64,000 nt of DNA from Pedobacter caeni. Its GTDB lineage: Bacteria; Bacteroidota; Bacteroidia; Sphingobacteriales; Sphingobacteriaceae. How positions within the stretch are numbered: position 1 is the stretch's first letter; the number at the start of each line of letters is the position of its first letter. The DNA lies in contig NZ_FQUQ01000002.1 in the NCBI RefSeq assembly GCF_900129215.1, positions 1,488,001 through 1,552,000 of the forward strand, written 5' to 3'. The translations under genes were made by a program, and so were the position numbers. This document shows, piece by piece, positions 45,447 through 55,300 of this stretch. Below the pieces are notes generated by a model that was given only the letters and a program-made list of their open reading frames with translations, had not been told where the DNA came from and did not search any database.

Positions 45447-45451
45447 ACCAA

Positions 45452-47086
45452 ATGATGAAATTGAAAACTAAAGTCCTGCTTGCAGCATTGTTGCTGCTCA
45501 GCCCGGGAATGGGGTTTGCACAGGATTATTGTCCGGTGATTCCAATGCCTGTATCGGCAATAAAGACAGATAGCCAGTTTATACTCCAGTCAAATACCCC
45601 AATTGTTCTGAATGATGCAGCGCTAAGGCCAATTGCCCAGTACCTGCAGGAAGAATTACTGAAAACCCAGCAGCTGACATTAGGGCTGCAAGCTCAGGAA
45701 TCTGTAAAACAACCTGCGATCAGGTTTGTACTGTCAGCAAAAAAGAAAAGCCCGGAAGGGGCCTATGCCCTGGACATCAATAAAGATGGAATTACCATTA
45801 CTGCCAGAGAAGCATCCGGTGCATTTTACGGAGCCACTTCTTTATTACAGGTGATCCGGCAGAGCAAAAACACGAAAGGAACCCTGAACCTCAAAGGCTG
45901 GAAAATGGAAGATCAGCCAGCCTATGGCTGGAGAGGTTTTATGCTGGATGAATCCAGACATTTCTTTGGCATGGAAAAGCTCAAATCTATCATCGATTGG
46001 ATGGCTTTCTATAAGTTAAATAAACTCCATTGGCACCTTACCGATGAGCCTGCATGGCGTTTAGAAATCAAAAGATACCCTAAACTGGCCCTGGTAGGAG
46101 GGGCTGGTAATTACGTTAATGAATTTGCACCTGTGCAGTATTATTCCCAGGAACAGGTGAAAGAAGTGGTGGCTTATGCGGCAAAAAGGTTCATTACAGT
46201 AATACCAGAAATAGACATGCCCGGACATGCTACAGCCGCAAATAAAGCCTACCCTGAATTTAGTGGCGGCGGAGCTCCGGGACATCCTGAATTTACTTTT
46301 AATCCCGGTAAAGAAGGAACTTATACTTACCTGACCAATATCCTCAAAGAAACCAATGTCCTGTTTCCTTCCGCAATGGTACACCTTGGTGGGGATGAGG
46401 TGAGCTATGGCAATCAAAAATGGGCTACCGATCCGGAAATCCGTGCGCTGATGACGGATAAAAATCTTGCCGGAACAAAAGAGGTGGAAACCTATTTCAT
46501 GAAACGAATGGCCGACTCCCTGTACCGCATGAATGCTAAGCTATTGGTCTGGGATGAAATGACGGATGCCGATTTACCAAAAGATAAAACCATTATTTTT
46601 TGGTGGAGACACGACAAGCCGGAAGTGTTGAAGTCAGCGCTCAATAAAGGATATGAAACGGTCTTATGCCCGCGCTTACCCTTGTATTTTGATTTTGTAC
46701 AGGACAGCACCCACAATTACGGACGTAAATGGAGTAAACTCTATAACCCGCTGGAAAACGTATATGCTTTTTCAGCAGATCAATACCAATCCGAGGCCCG
46801 GAATAAAAATCAGATTCTGGGAATTCAGGCCAACCTGTGGACAGAAACCGTACAGACGGAACAGCGACTGGATTACCTGGTTTTTCCAAGGATCACTGCC
46901 CTGGCAGAAGCCGCCTGGTCTCCAAAAGAAGGTAAAGATTTTCAGAAATTTATGCAGCGCCTGAAAGGGCATTTGGCCTTATATGAGCAGGACGCACTCT
47001 ATTATTATGATCCTTTCCCAAGCCGTAAGTATCCGGAACCTGTAAAAGTGGGCAAAGGAATAAAAAGGTTCAATACAGAGTTGTAA
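45452..47086 (+). CDS. GH20 beta-N-acetylhexosaminidase
   Basis: 544 aa. A signal peptide ends GMGFAQD (start at 45452, or at the next ATG, 45455). An N-terminal GH20b domain (about 30-155) precedes the catalytic barrel, with GWRGFMLDESRHFFG, KLNKLHWHLTDEPAWRLEI, PEIDMPGHATAA and the catalytic Asp315-Glu316 pair in HLGGDEVSYG. It removes terminal GlcNAc or GalNAc, which suits glycosaminoglycan or related hexosamine polymers. It starts 5 bp after the sulfatase stop, so the two act in one operon. Confidence 0.95.
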   Translation: MMKLKTKVLLAALLLLSPGMGFAQDYCPVIPMPVSAIKTDSQFILQSNTPIVLNDAALRPIAQYLQEELLKTQQLTLGLQAQESVKQPAIRFVLSAKKKSPEGAYALDINKDGITITAREASGAFYGATSLLQVIRQSKNTKGTLNLKGWKMEDQPAYGWRGFMLDESRHFFGMEKLKSIIDWMAFYKLNKLHWHLTDEPAWRLEIKRYPKLALVGGAGNYVNEFAPVQYYSQEQVKEVVAYAAKRFITVIPEIDMPGHATAANKAYPEFSGGGAPGHPEFTFNPGKEGTYTYLTNILKETNVLFPSAMVHLGGDEVSYGNQKWATDPEIRALMTDKNLAGTKEVETYFMKRMADSLYRMNAKLLVWDEMTDADLPKDKTIIFWWRHDKPEVLKSALNKGYETVLCPRLPLYFDFVQDSTHNYGRKWSKLYNPLENVYAFSADQYQSEARNKNQILGIQANLWTETVQTEQRLDYLVFPRITALAEAAWSPKEGKDFQKFMQRLKGHLALYEQDALYYYDPFPSRKYPEPVKVGKGIKRFNTEL

Positions 47087-47098
47087 ATTTAATCAAGA

Positions 47099-48355
47099 AT
47101 GAAAAGAAGAAACTTTTTTAAGATTGCCCCTTTAGCAGGATTATTTGGCTTTGTAAATCCCGGAAAAGCAATTGCCTCCATTCCTGAAACTTTTGCTCCA
47201 GCCAAATCAGACCGGGAATATTGGGTGGAACTTATGATCCGCATTGCGGAACCTGTATTGAAGAACCTGAGCAAAGGAGAGCTGAAGAAAAACATGCCGC
47301 TGGAGAAGCCTGCAAATTACGGGAAGAAGGTAGAAGAGGTTACTTATCTCGAAGCTCTGGGTCGTACACTTGCCGGGCTGTCGGGATGGTTGTCCTTGCC
47401 TGCGGATGAGACTGCTGAAGGAAAGAAAAGGGCGGAGTTTGCCGAAATGGCGAGAAAGAGCATTGCGAATCTGGTGATGCCTGATTCTCCGGACCGGACT
47501 GATTTTGTATACAGTAAGGAATCTCAGTTGCTGGTAGATGCTGCATTTCTTGCACATGCTTTTTTGCGGGCGCCATTGCAATTATGGGAACCACTTCCTG
47601 AAAAGGTAAAAAACTATGTGGTGATGTGCTTTAAGTCAATTGCGTGGATTAAACCGGGACAAAGTAACTGGCTTTTATTCTCGGCAATGGTGGAGGTTTT
47701 TTTCTTAAAGGTGGGAGAAAACTGGAACCCGGAAAAAGTAACTTATGCCATAGATAAACATAAAGAATGGTACAAAGGTGATGGTTGGTATGGCGATGGG
47801 GAAAAGTTTCATTTTGACTATTATAACGGTTTTGTGATCCAGCCAATGCTGGTGGATATCTTAAAGGTTTTAAAGGATAAGGGATTGGCAAAGCAGGAGG
47901 ATTATGAGTTGATGCTGAAAAGAATGCAGCGCTATGCCGCATGTCAGGAGCGCATGATTTCTCCGGAGGCTACTTATCCGGCAATAGGAAGGTCTGTGGT
48001 TTATCGTGTAGGTGCATTTCAGCCATTGGCACAGCTGGCTCTGAACCGTCAGCTGCCAAAGATGATCAGTCCGGCACAAGTTCGCTCTGCACTCACAGCG
48101 GTGATGAAAAGACAGTTCGAAATGAAAGGCACGTTTAGTAAAACCGGATGGTTACAACTGGGGTTCTGCGGACATCAGCCGGCAGCGGCCGAATCTTACA
48201 TCAGTACCGGAAGTTTGTATTTATGTAGTGTCGGTTTCCTACCTTTGGGATTACCTGCAAATGATGTTTTCTGGACAAGTCCTGCTGAAGACTGGTCGGG
48301 CAAAAAAGCCTGGTCGGGAGGAGATTATCAGGAAGACCATGCGGTAAGCTTTTAA
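47099..48355 (+). CDS. DUF2264 family protein with Tat-like signal
   Basis: 418 aa. The start MKRRNFFKIAPLAGLFGFV carries a twin-arginine-like signal, which would export a folded protein. The body is alpha-helical, with YLEALGRTLAGLSGWLSLP, NWLLFSAMVEVFFLKVGENW, YKGDGWYGDGEKFHFDYYNGFVIQPML and PAIGRSVVYRVGAFQPLAQLAL, matching DUF2264, an (alpha/alpha)-barrel family seen in polysaccharide loci. It may hydrolyse or bind unsaturated uronides, but no activity is certain. It is 12 bp downstream of GH20. Confidence 0.82.
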   Translation: MKRRNFFKIAPLAGLFGFVNPGKAIASIPETFAPAKSDREYWVELMIRIAEPVLKNLSKGELKKNMPLEKPANYGKKVEEVTYLEALGRTLAGLSGWLSLPADETAEGKKRAEFAEMARKSIANLVMPDSPDRTDFVYSKESQLLVDAAFLAHAFLRAPLQLWEPLPEKVKNYVVMCFKSIAWIKPGQSNWLLFSAMVEVFFLKVGENWNPEKVTYAIDKHKEWYKGDGWYGDGEKFHFDYYNGFVIQPMLVDILKVLKDKGLAKQEDYELMLKRMQRYAACQERMISPEATYPAIGRSVVYRVGAFQPLAQLALNRQLPKMISPAQVRSALTAVMKRQFEMKGTFSKTGWLQLGFCGHQPAAAESYISTGSLYLCSVGFLPLGLPANDVFWTSPAEDWSGKKAWSGGDYQEDHAVSF

Positions 48356-48370
48356 ACAAAACATAGTCCT

Positions 48371-49471
48371 ATGCTGATGAATATAAAACTCAAATTCATT
48401 CCTGTAATTTTAATTGCAATTCTGACTTCCTGCCAGATGAACAGCGGAGATCAGAATGAGGACAGTACCAGTTTAAAAGGAGTAACACAAACAGCAGAAA
48501 TCATCAGTATGAATGGAAAAAAAATAACGGATGAACTGTTGAAATTGCAGCAGGAAAACCTGATCAGCGCGAAGGATGCAAGCCAGTTAAGTAAGCGTCT
48601 GAACGAGGACTTAGACCATTATCTGCTGCATCAGGACATAGATACCAAAGGGATTGAGCAATTGTTTTTGGAGAGTGTGAAAAGTTTTGAGAATATCAAA
48701 ATCAACCGATCTGTATTTACAATCATTCAATCTGCTTATCACAGCATCACCAGTCAGCGGATGATGAGAGATCCTGCAAAAATTGATATGACCATTCAGT
48801 TGAATACCAACAATATGATGAATCAATGGTTTGAAAACTATCAGACTGATGGGGATAAACTGACCGATTTAATCACACAGGTACAGAAAGAAAAGCGGTT
48901 AGCCCTGGACAAAGACATCACAGCGGCGGAGTATGATGAGATGATCAATACGGTAAACAAAATCAAAAACGATTCCCTGATTTCGAAAGAGCAGTTAAAG
49001 GAAATGCTGATTGCCGGAATGCGTAAACATGCAAATAAAAGCAATAACAGCAACCTGGCCATTCTAAATGTTTACGGGGCTATTGACCGGATTAAAAAAC
49101 TGGGTATCGAAAAGGAACTTTCAGCGATATATGAAAAGAAATGGGTTAAGCCAAAAGAGCCATCCTATGCAGAGATGAAACAGCAGGTAACCGGCCGCTT
49201 CACCGTACTATTAAATGAAGAGCACATCAGTCAAAATGAATTTTCCTTATTGACCAATACCCTTATAAATGACATAGCGTATTGCGAAAGTGCCTCAATA
49301 AATGATAAAGGGAAAATAAAAGATCAATTGCTGAAGGGCCTCTCTATACTCAAGCCAATGGCTTTAGACACTGAAGACAGGGAAGCGGTTACAGATTGGT
49401 ATTTTATGCTATCGCAAAAAAAAGGCGTAGATATAAAAAGCGAGCTGAATAAGTGGCTTTATGATCTTTAA
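48371..49471 (+). CDS. Lipoprotein of unknown function at the end of the uronate operon
   Basis: 366 aa with a lipoprotein signal ending IAILTSCQMNSGD (start at 48371 or the ATG two codons on). The mature part is highly charged and helical, with repeated motifs of the form 'ITxxEYDEMINTVNKIKNDSLISKEQLKEML'. I do not recognise a family. There are no catalytic motifs typical of glycosidases or lyases. It is 15 bp after DUF2264 and probably co-transcribed. Possible roles are a surface structural or glycan-binding protein; this is only a guess from context. Confidence 0.7.
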   Translation: MLMNIKLKFIPVILIAILTSCQMNSGDQNEDSTSLKGVTQTAEIISMNGKKITDELLKLQQENLISAKDASQLSKRLNEDLDHYLLHQDIDTKGIEQLFLESVKSFENIKINRSVFTIIQSAYHSITSQRMMRDPAKIDMTIQLNTNNMMNQWFENYQTDGDKLTDLITQVQKEKRLALDKDITAAEYDEMINTVNKIKNDSLISKEQLKEMLIAGMRKHANKSNNSNLAILNVYGAIDRIKKLGIEKELSAIYEKKWVKPKEPSYAEMKQQVTGRFTVLLNEEHISQNEFSLLTNTLINDIAYCESASINDKGKIKDQLLKGLSILKPMALDTEDREAVTDWYFMLSQKKGVDIKSELNKWLYDL

Positions 49472-49536
49472 GCGAAGGCCAGCCCTCGGGTGTCTTATGA
49501 TGTCAAATCATGACTGACCATCGCATAAAATAGGTG

Positions 49537-49923
49537 TTATTTCTTTACAAACCGAAAGCCGCATCCTTCAATGCATGGGGGATTAAGTTGTAGATTACCT
49601 GCAGTAGCTTTGTACCAGAAAACTATAGGCTTGCTCCCGTTTTGATTGTTGAATTCTATTCTTGCACTGTCCAGAACCTTAAAACTCGATATTTGCTCCT
49701 GGAGTGCATTGCCTCCTACTTTACCAGCTTTTCCCAGGATCAGGTATTTCGGTTCACCTGTTGCTTTGATGTATTTCCCCTTCCCATTTCCAATATCTTC
49801 CATGGTTTCAGTAAGCTTCCAATAACCGGTAATTTCAGATGGAACCGGATCTGGCTTGTCTTTTTTACAGGAGAGATACAGGCCCGAAGTGGTAATGAAT
49901 AATGCTAGTAATACTTTTTTCAT
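49537..49923 (-). CDS. Small lipocalin-like lipoprotein of unknown function
   Basis: 128 aa. A lipoprotein signal (TTSGLYLSCKKDKPD) precedes a short beta-barrel-like domain beginning ITGYWKLTETMEDIGNGKG and ending PPCIEGCGFRFVKK. The 'xGxWkLtet' start recalls lipocalin-like DUF5004/DUF4488-type proteins of Bacteroidota, but the match is loose. Two cysteines near the C-terminus could form a disulfide. It converges with the uronate operon. Confidence 0.65.
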   Translation of the reverse strand: MKKVLLALFITTSGLYLSCKKDKPDPVPSEITGYWKLTETMEDIGNGKGKYIKATGEPKYLILGKAGKVGGNALQEQISSFKVLDSARIEFNNQNGSKPIVFWYKATAGNLQLNPPCIEGCGFRFVKK

Positions 49924-50283
49924 GTCTGGTTGTATTTTGTTGATACTTAAACGGATATGATTGGGTAAATGCTACAGTAATCTTTATTTGATCAATAAAA
50001 ATAAATTTCTGAAGGTTTTCTGAGCAAGCCTGCAGCAAACAGACCAAATGAAATTCCCAAAGCTATTTCTTAACATTGATTTAACGGCTGGATGCCTAGC
50101 TTTGCGGCTTAAATAAACATTTAGTAAATTTATAGCTACCATCCTTTCTGTTTTTTATTATGTTTGCGGTCAGGCAGTTTGCTGATCTAACCAAATATAT
50201 TGTCTCAGAAAAGGAAAAGATGCGCTTAATCGACATCCCGGGGGAGGGGAAGTCTGACAGGAATAAATTTGCCGCTAACACAA
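49924..50283 (+). promoter_or_regulatory. 360-bp divergent region with promoter of the second sigma gene
   Basis: No convincing gene lies here. A perfect -7 element TAGCTTTG at 50097-50104 has a TTG at 50076-50078 as a candidate -33 box (18-bp spacing, slightly short). The leader to the sigma start codon would be about 175 nt. A 53-codon open frame (50160-50321) exists in another frame but is not supported. The opposite promoter for the small lipoprotein was not identified. Confidence 0.45.
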
Positions 50284-50898
50284 ATGAAGAATATGGTCCT
50301 GACCGATCCATTAGTTTCTGAAGCTGAACTGGTTGCCAGGTTAAAGCAGGGGGATGAGCAAGCTTTTGCATCATTATATCATCAGTATAAGTTTCAGATC
50401 GCACCAAATTTGCTGCGTCTGGTAAAGTCGGCCTCTATAGCGGAAGATTTGCTCCATGATTTGTTTCTCAAGATCTGGGAAAACAGGGAACAGTTAGATC
50501 CTGAACAGTCTTTACGCGCTTACCTTTTTCGGATTGCCCACAATATGGTTATTGATTTCTTCCGGAAAGCAGCGAGGAACAAAACCTATCAGGAGCACCT
50601 CATGTTAAATGCGAACCTCAGTTATTCTCATATTGAAGAAATGATGGACGACCATCAGCGGCAGGCGTTTCTTTCCAAAGCCCTGGAAACTTTATCACCA
50701 CAAAGCCGGTTGGTATTTAAACTCTGTAAGCTGGAAGGAAAATCTTACGAAGAAATCAGTCAGCTGTTACAGATATCCACCAATACGGTAAGTAATCATC
50801 TGGTGAAAGCGAATAAACATTTAAAATCACACCTGGACAATCCTGCCAATCTGCCTTACCTTATCGCCCTCATTTTAATTCCTGCCTTTTGTTCTTAA
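50284..50898 (+). CDS. ECF RNA polymerase sigma-70 factor
   Basis: 204 aa from the ATG at 50284 (MKNMVLTDPLV); a TTG five codons upstream is less likely, and the ATG at 50293 is possible. Region 2 is at about 25-90 (FASLYHQYKFQIAPNLLRLV, LLHDLFLKIWENREQL), and region 4 at about 125-180 (LSPQSRLVFKLCKLEGKSYEEISQLLQIS). It heads the second FecR/SusC/SusD operon and should be released by FecR upon substrate sensing. Confidence 0.93.
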   Translation: MKNMVLTDPLVSEAELVARLKQGDEQAFASLYHQYKFQIAPNLLRLVKSASIAEDLLHDLFLKIWENREQLDPEQSLRAYLFRIAHNMVIDFFRKAARNKTYQEHLMLNANLSYSHIEEMMDDHQRQAFLSKALETLSPQSRLVFKLCKLEGKSYEEISQLLQISTNTVSNHLVKANKHLKSHLDNPANLPYLIALILIPAFCS

Positions 50899-50984
50899 TC
50901 AGCGGATTATAAAATTCCTGAAAAAAAAAGCATATCGGCGTAGTGACTTTTTTGGAGTTGTTCGTATAAGTATAAAATCAAAGA

Positions 50985-52169
50985 TTGAAAAAGAATAAAA
51001 ACATATCCGGATTATTTCTTTCCTACCTGGAAGATGAGTATACAGAAGAAGATTTAAAACAACTTTTAAATGCTTTTGATACTGAAAATCCAGAGCAGGA
51101 ATTGATGGAGCAGGTTGAGCTTGAGCTGAACAATAAAAGGGAGCCTGATGAAGAGCTGAGGCAACTTGCCGACAGGGTAGAGCATCGTTTGTTGCAAAGC
51201 ATCAGGAAGGAAACAGAACAGCCTGAACCGCAATCCGGAAAAATGAAAAGAATGTGGCCATGGTTGACCGGTGCTGCGGCTGCCCTCCTGATGGTTGGCT
51301 TTGTCTGGTGGAACTGGTTTGCTGTGGCAAACCCGCAGATCGTCAAAGACAATGTGTACGGATACAGCAATGATGTATTGCCTGGTGGAAACAAGGCCAC
51401 ACTGATTCTTTCTGATGGCAAATCGCTGCAGTTGGATAAAAATCAAACCACTGTCCGGGAGTCAGATGGAACTGTGATTGCGGGGAAAGATGGCTTGTTA
51501 ACCTATAAGGAATCCACCGGATCGGAGAAAGCGTTGATGAATGCATTGATGGTTCCTAAAGCCGGAAGTTATCAGCTGACTTTACCAGACGGTTCAATGG
51601 TCTGGATCAATGCATCTTCTGTGCTGCGTTTTCCTACCCATTTTGAAGCCAGCGAAAGAAGGGTGTTTCTGGAAGGAGAGGCCTACTTTCAGGTTGCCCG
51701 GAATGTAAAGAAACCATTCAGGGTACAGGTCGGGAAAATGACGGTACAGGCTTTGGGAACAGAATTTAACATCAACTCCGGCAATGATCATCAAATAAAA
51801 ACAACCTTAACAGAAGGTTCGGTATTGGTTTCAGCAAAGGGCAAGTCCGTAAAACTGATTCCGGGACAAGAGGCGGTAATGAATTCATCAGATCAGACCA
51901 TCCTGGTCCGTGAAGCGGATATTGAGCGGATCACCGCCTGGAAGGATGGCTATTTTTATTTCAAAAATGATCGCTTTGAGCGCATCATGGATGAGGTTGC
52001 CAACTGGTACGGATTAAAATTACACTATAAAGGAACCATTCCAAAAGAGCTATATACAGGAAGTGTGGATAGAAACGCCAAGCTGTCGGAGGTATTGGAG
52101 ATGTTAAAATCTATCTGCAAGGCCAGGTTTGAAATTGACAGGCAGGAATTAACCATCGAGTTTAAATAA
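50985..52169 (+). CDS. FecR family anti-sigma factor with TTG start
   Basis: 394 aa. The start is a TTG at 50985: an in-frame stop (TAA at 50973) excludes anything earlier, and the next ATG (41st codon) would remove most of the conserved cytoplasmic domain. One membrane segment is at about 91-112 (WPWLTGAAAALLMVGFVWWN), followed by the FecR domain (about 190-290, LPDGSMVWINASSVLRFPTHF, GEAYFQVARNVKKPF) and a C-terminal DUF4974 domain (FERIMDEVANWYGLKL). It pairs with the sigma gene 86 bp upstream and the SusC STN domain downstream. Confidence 0.92.
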   Translation: MKKNKNISGLFLSYLEDEYTEEDLKQLLNAFDTENPEQELMEQVELELNNKREPDEELRQLADRVEHRLLQSIRKETEQPEPQSGKMKRMWPWLTGAAAALLMVGFVWWNWFAVANPQIVKDNVYGYSNDVLPGGNKATLILSDGKSLQLDKNQTTVRESDGTVIAGKDGLLTYKESTGSEKALMNALMVPKAGSYQLTLPDGSMVWINASSVLRFPTHFEASERRVFLEGEAYFQVARNVKKPFRVQVGKMTVQALGTEFNINSGNDHQIKTTLTEGSVLVSAKGKSVKLIPGQEAVMNSSDQTILVREADIERITAWKDGYFYFKNDRFERIMDEVANWYGLKLHYKGTIPKELYTGSVDRNAKLSEVLEMLKSICKARFEIDRQELTIEFK

Positions 52170-52230
52170 CCAAACATATGAACCTAAAACTACAATTATG
52201 AAGAAATAGCGACGACCAGAGCTAAATTAA

Positions 52231-52255
52231 ACGGAGGTGATTTCGGCACCTCCGT
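52231..52255 (+). repeat. Hairpin between fecR and susC
   Basis: A perfect 9-bp stem (52231-52239 ACGGAGGTG with 52247-52255) and 7-nt loop lies in the 136-bp gap, 51 bp before the susC start, without a T run after it. It may tune susC expression relative to sigma/fecR, or protect the susCD mRNA 5' end after processing. Confidence 0.6.
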
Positions 52256-52305
52256 AAAGATGTGTAAAGCTGAGTAACAATAAACAACCTTAACTATTCA
52301 AAATT

Positions 52306-55300
52306 ATGAATTATTTCCGTCATGGCAAAAAGCCATATGGCAGTGCTGTGTATTACCCAATTGTCAACAAAATTATCCTTACCATGAAGCTGACCTTATT
52401 CCTGGTTTTATTTTTTACTGCCGGCCTTTGGGCCGCAGGCAAAGGACAGGAGGTCAACCTTTCCCTGAAGAACTATCCATTGGAGAAGGTGCTGCTGGAG
52501 ATCGGCAGACAAACAAAAGTTAAATTTCTTTACAACAACAGGCTCCTCAAAGAGTCCGGCCCGGTAACCATCCAGGTCAGCAATGCCTCCCTGGATGAAG
52601 TGCTTCAGGAACTATTGGTTTCCAGAAAACTGAGTTATAAAAAAATAGCCAGAACGATTACCATTACCACAACAGTTCCCGAAAAAAATCTGGTATCGGA
52701 CATTCAGGAAGACATTACCGTTTCCGGAACCGTAACTGATTCTATTGGTGTACTGTCTGGTGTTTCTGTATTGGTCAAAGACCGGCCTAAAACAGGAACG
52801 ATGACAGATGTGAATGGAAAATTCAGTCTGAAAGCTCCTGCAAATGGGATTTTGATTTTTCGTTATATCGGCTTTACAGAACAGCATGTTGCTGTAAACA
52901 ACCAGACTCAGCTCAATGTGGTGTTAAAACCAATGGCGCAGCTGATGAATGAAGTGGTGGTGACTGCCCTGGGCATCAGCAAGGAAAAAAGACAGGTCAC
53001 TTACTCGATACAGGAAGTAAAAGGAGAATCGCTGAAAGTGGCCAGAGAGGCTAATATTGCAAATAACCTGGTAGGTAAGGTTGCAGGTTTGCAGATCCAG
53101 ACCAAAAGTACCTTGTTCGAAAATCCGGACATTAAACTAAGGGGACAGAGTACAACCATCGTGATCGATGGGGTTCCTACACCTGCAGGATTTGACATGT
53201 GGAGCCTGAATGCAGATGATATTGAAAATGTAACCGTACTCAAAGGAACGGCTTCTTCCGCATTGTATGGGTCACTGGCACAAAACGGAGCCATCATGAT
53301 TACCACCAAAAAAGGAAAAGGTGGTGCTGCAGGAGTGGAGTTGGCCTATAATTCCAGCACCCAGTTTCAGGCAGGCTTTCTTCGGATCCCTAAAACCCAA
53401 AGCGATTATGGGATGGGATTTAACGGAGAGTATGCTTTTGTGGATGGTAAAGGTGGTGGCGTAAACGATGCCTACGGTTATGTATGGGGGCCTAAGTTGA
53501 ATCAGAGGGATCCCAATACAGCAAGTGGCTTTGTCGAAATTCCGCAATACAATAGTCCGACAGATCCAAAAACAGGTAAGCTGATTCCGCTGCCATGGAT
53601 CACGAGAAACCAGGATAACCTGAAAGGCTTTCTGGACAATGGTATGCTGACTACCCATAATTTAAGTTTAGCAGGAACTACAGAGCGTGCTGATTATCGG
53701 ATCTCCGTATCACAGGTCTATCAAAAAGGACAGGTGCCGGGAACAAAACTAAATTCCTCTACACTGAGTCTTGGGGGGAGCCTTAAAGTAAATGACAAGC
53801 TAAAAGCAGAAGCAACTTTATCCTATAATAAACAATACACCCCTAATTACCCGAATTCAGAATATTCTCCTGACAACCCGATCTACAATATTTCCTTATG
53901 GATGGGCCCTGAGGTCAATATCGCAGATTTAAAGAATTACTGGAAAGCAGGACGCGAAGGACTGGAACAATTGACTTATAATTACAGCTGGTATAATAAT
54001 CCCTGGTTTTTAGCAGGCGAAAAGACCCGTGCGTATACCAATGATGTCATTGTGGCTCAGGCCAACCTGAAATATGAGGTCAATAAGGACCTGAAATTCA
54101 TGATCAGAAGCGGGATTACCAATAATCAGGCTGGTACCGACAATAAAATTCCTTACAGCTATATCAATTATGGGACAAGTGCAGCTCCTTACGGGAATTA
54201 TGACCTGAATAAAAATAACAATATGCGGTTTATTACTGATGCATTGCTGACTTATACCAAGACCTTTTTAAAGGACTTCAATGTAACAGCCAGTATCGGT
54301 GCAAGCAGCAGGCTGGATCAGGAAAGTAGACTGGCTTCAGAAACTACCGGAGGGTTGAGTGTGCCTGGATGGTATAACCTTGATAATTCCCGGGATCCCG
54401 TTAAATCCTCAAATAAACTTTATGAAAAGCAGGTATATGGAGTTTACGGGTACATGGACCTGAGTTATAAAAATATGGTGACACTGAGTTTAACCGGACG
54501 TAACGACTGGACCTCAGCACTTCAGGCACCTAACAACTCTTACTTTTATCCTTCTGCATCTTTGAGTCTGATTGTCTCAGAAATGGTTAAATTACCTGAG
54601 GCGGTTTCTTTCGTAAAACTTAGAGGAGCATTGACAAATGCAACAACCGACGTTTCGCCTTATAGTACGCTGACCAGTTATTTAATCGGTTCGCGCTGGG
54701 CCGGAACACCTTCTCTGGCATTACCCGGGACGTTGTTTTCTCCAGGACTTAAGCCCAATAAAACCATTGCTCAGGAATATGGTGCAGAAGTTCGCTTTTT
54801 GAAGAACAGAATAGGACTGGATTTTACCTATTTTAATTACGACCTGGTGAATAACCGGGTGCTTATTCCTTTATCAGAAGCTACAGGATTTAATTCCAAT
54901 CAGATCAATGGAGATAAAAACAGACGAAGAGGTATCGAACTGGTGCTTAGTGGTACTCCTGTAAAAACAAGAGATTTCAGCTGGAATGTGGTAGCTAACT
55001 ATTCAAGGTTACGCAATACCGTGCTGGAATACTATGGGGGTGCAGAAATCAGAGGAGGGGTAAAAGTTGGTGAGCGTAGTGATGTTTTTAGAGGCTATGC
55101 CTGGCAGCGATCACCGGATGGACAGATCGTTCATGAAAACGGAATCCCTCAATACATCAATCAACGGGTCAATATGGGGTATGAAAATCCGGACTGGGAG
55201 TTTGGGATAGGCAATAGTTTTTCTTACCGCAACTTCGGACTGAGTTTCTCTTTTGATGGAAGGATCGGTGGAAAGATGAGAAACGGACTTGAAGCCAAAA

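Noticed and set aside
50069..50085. CTTAACATTGATTTAA before the second sigma promoter, similar to the half operator
   Set aside because: It differs at the conserved CCT, lies only 28 bp before the -7 box, and its TTG is better explained as the -33 element.
50160..50321. 53-codon open frame before and overlapping the second sigma gene
   Set aside because: It has no ribosome site, no recognisable motif and overlaps the sigma start in another frame; a frame of this length arises easily by chance.
52198..52209. ATG-AAG-AAA-TAG mini open frame before susC
   Set aside because: Three codons only; no evidence that it is translated or regulatory.
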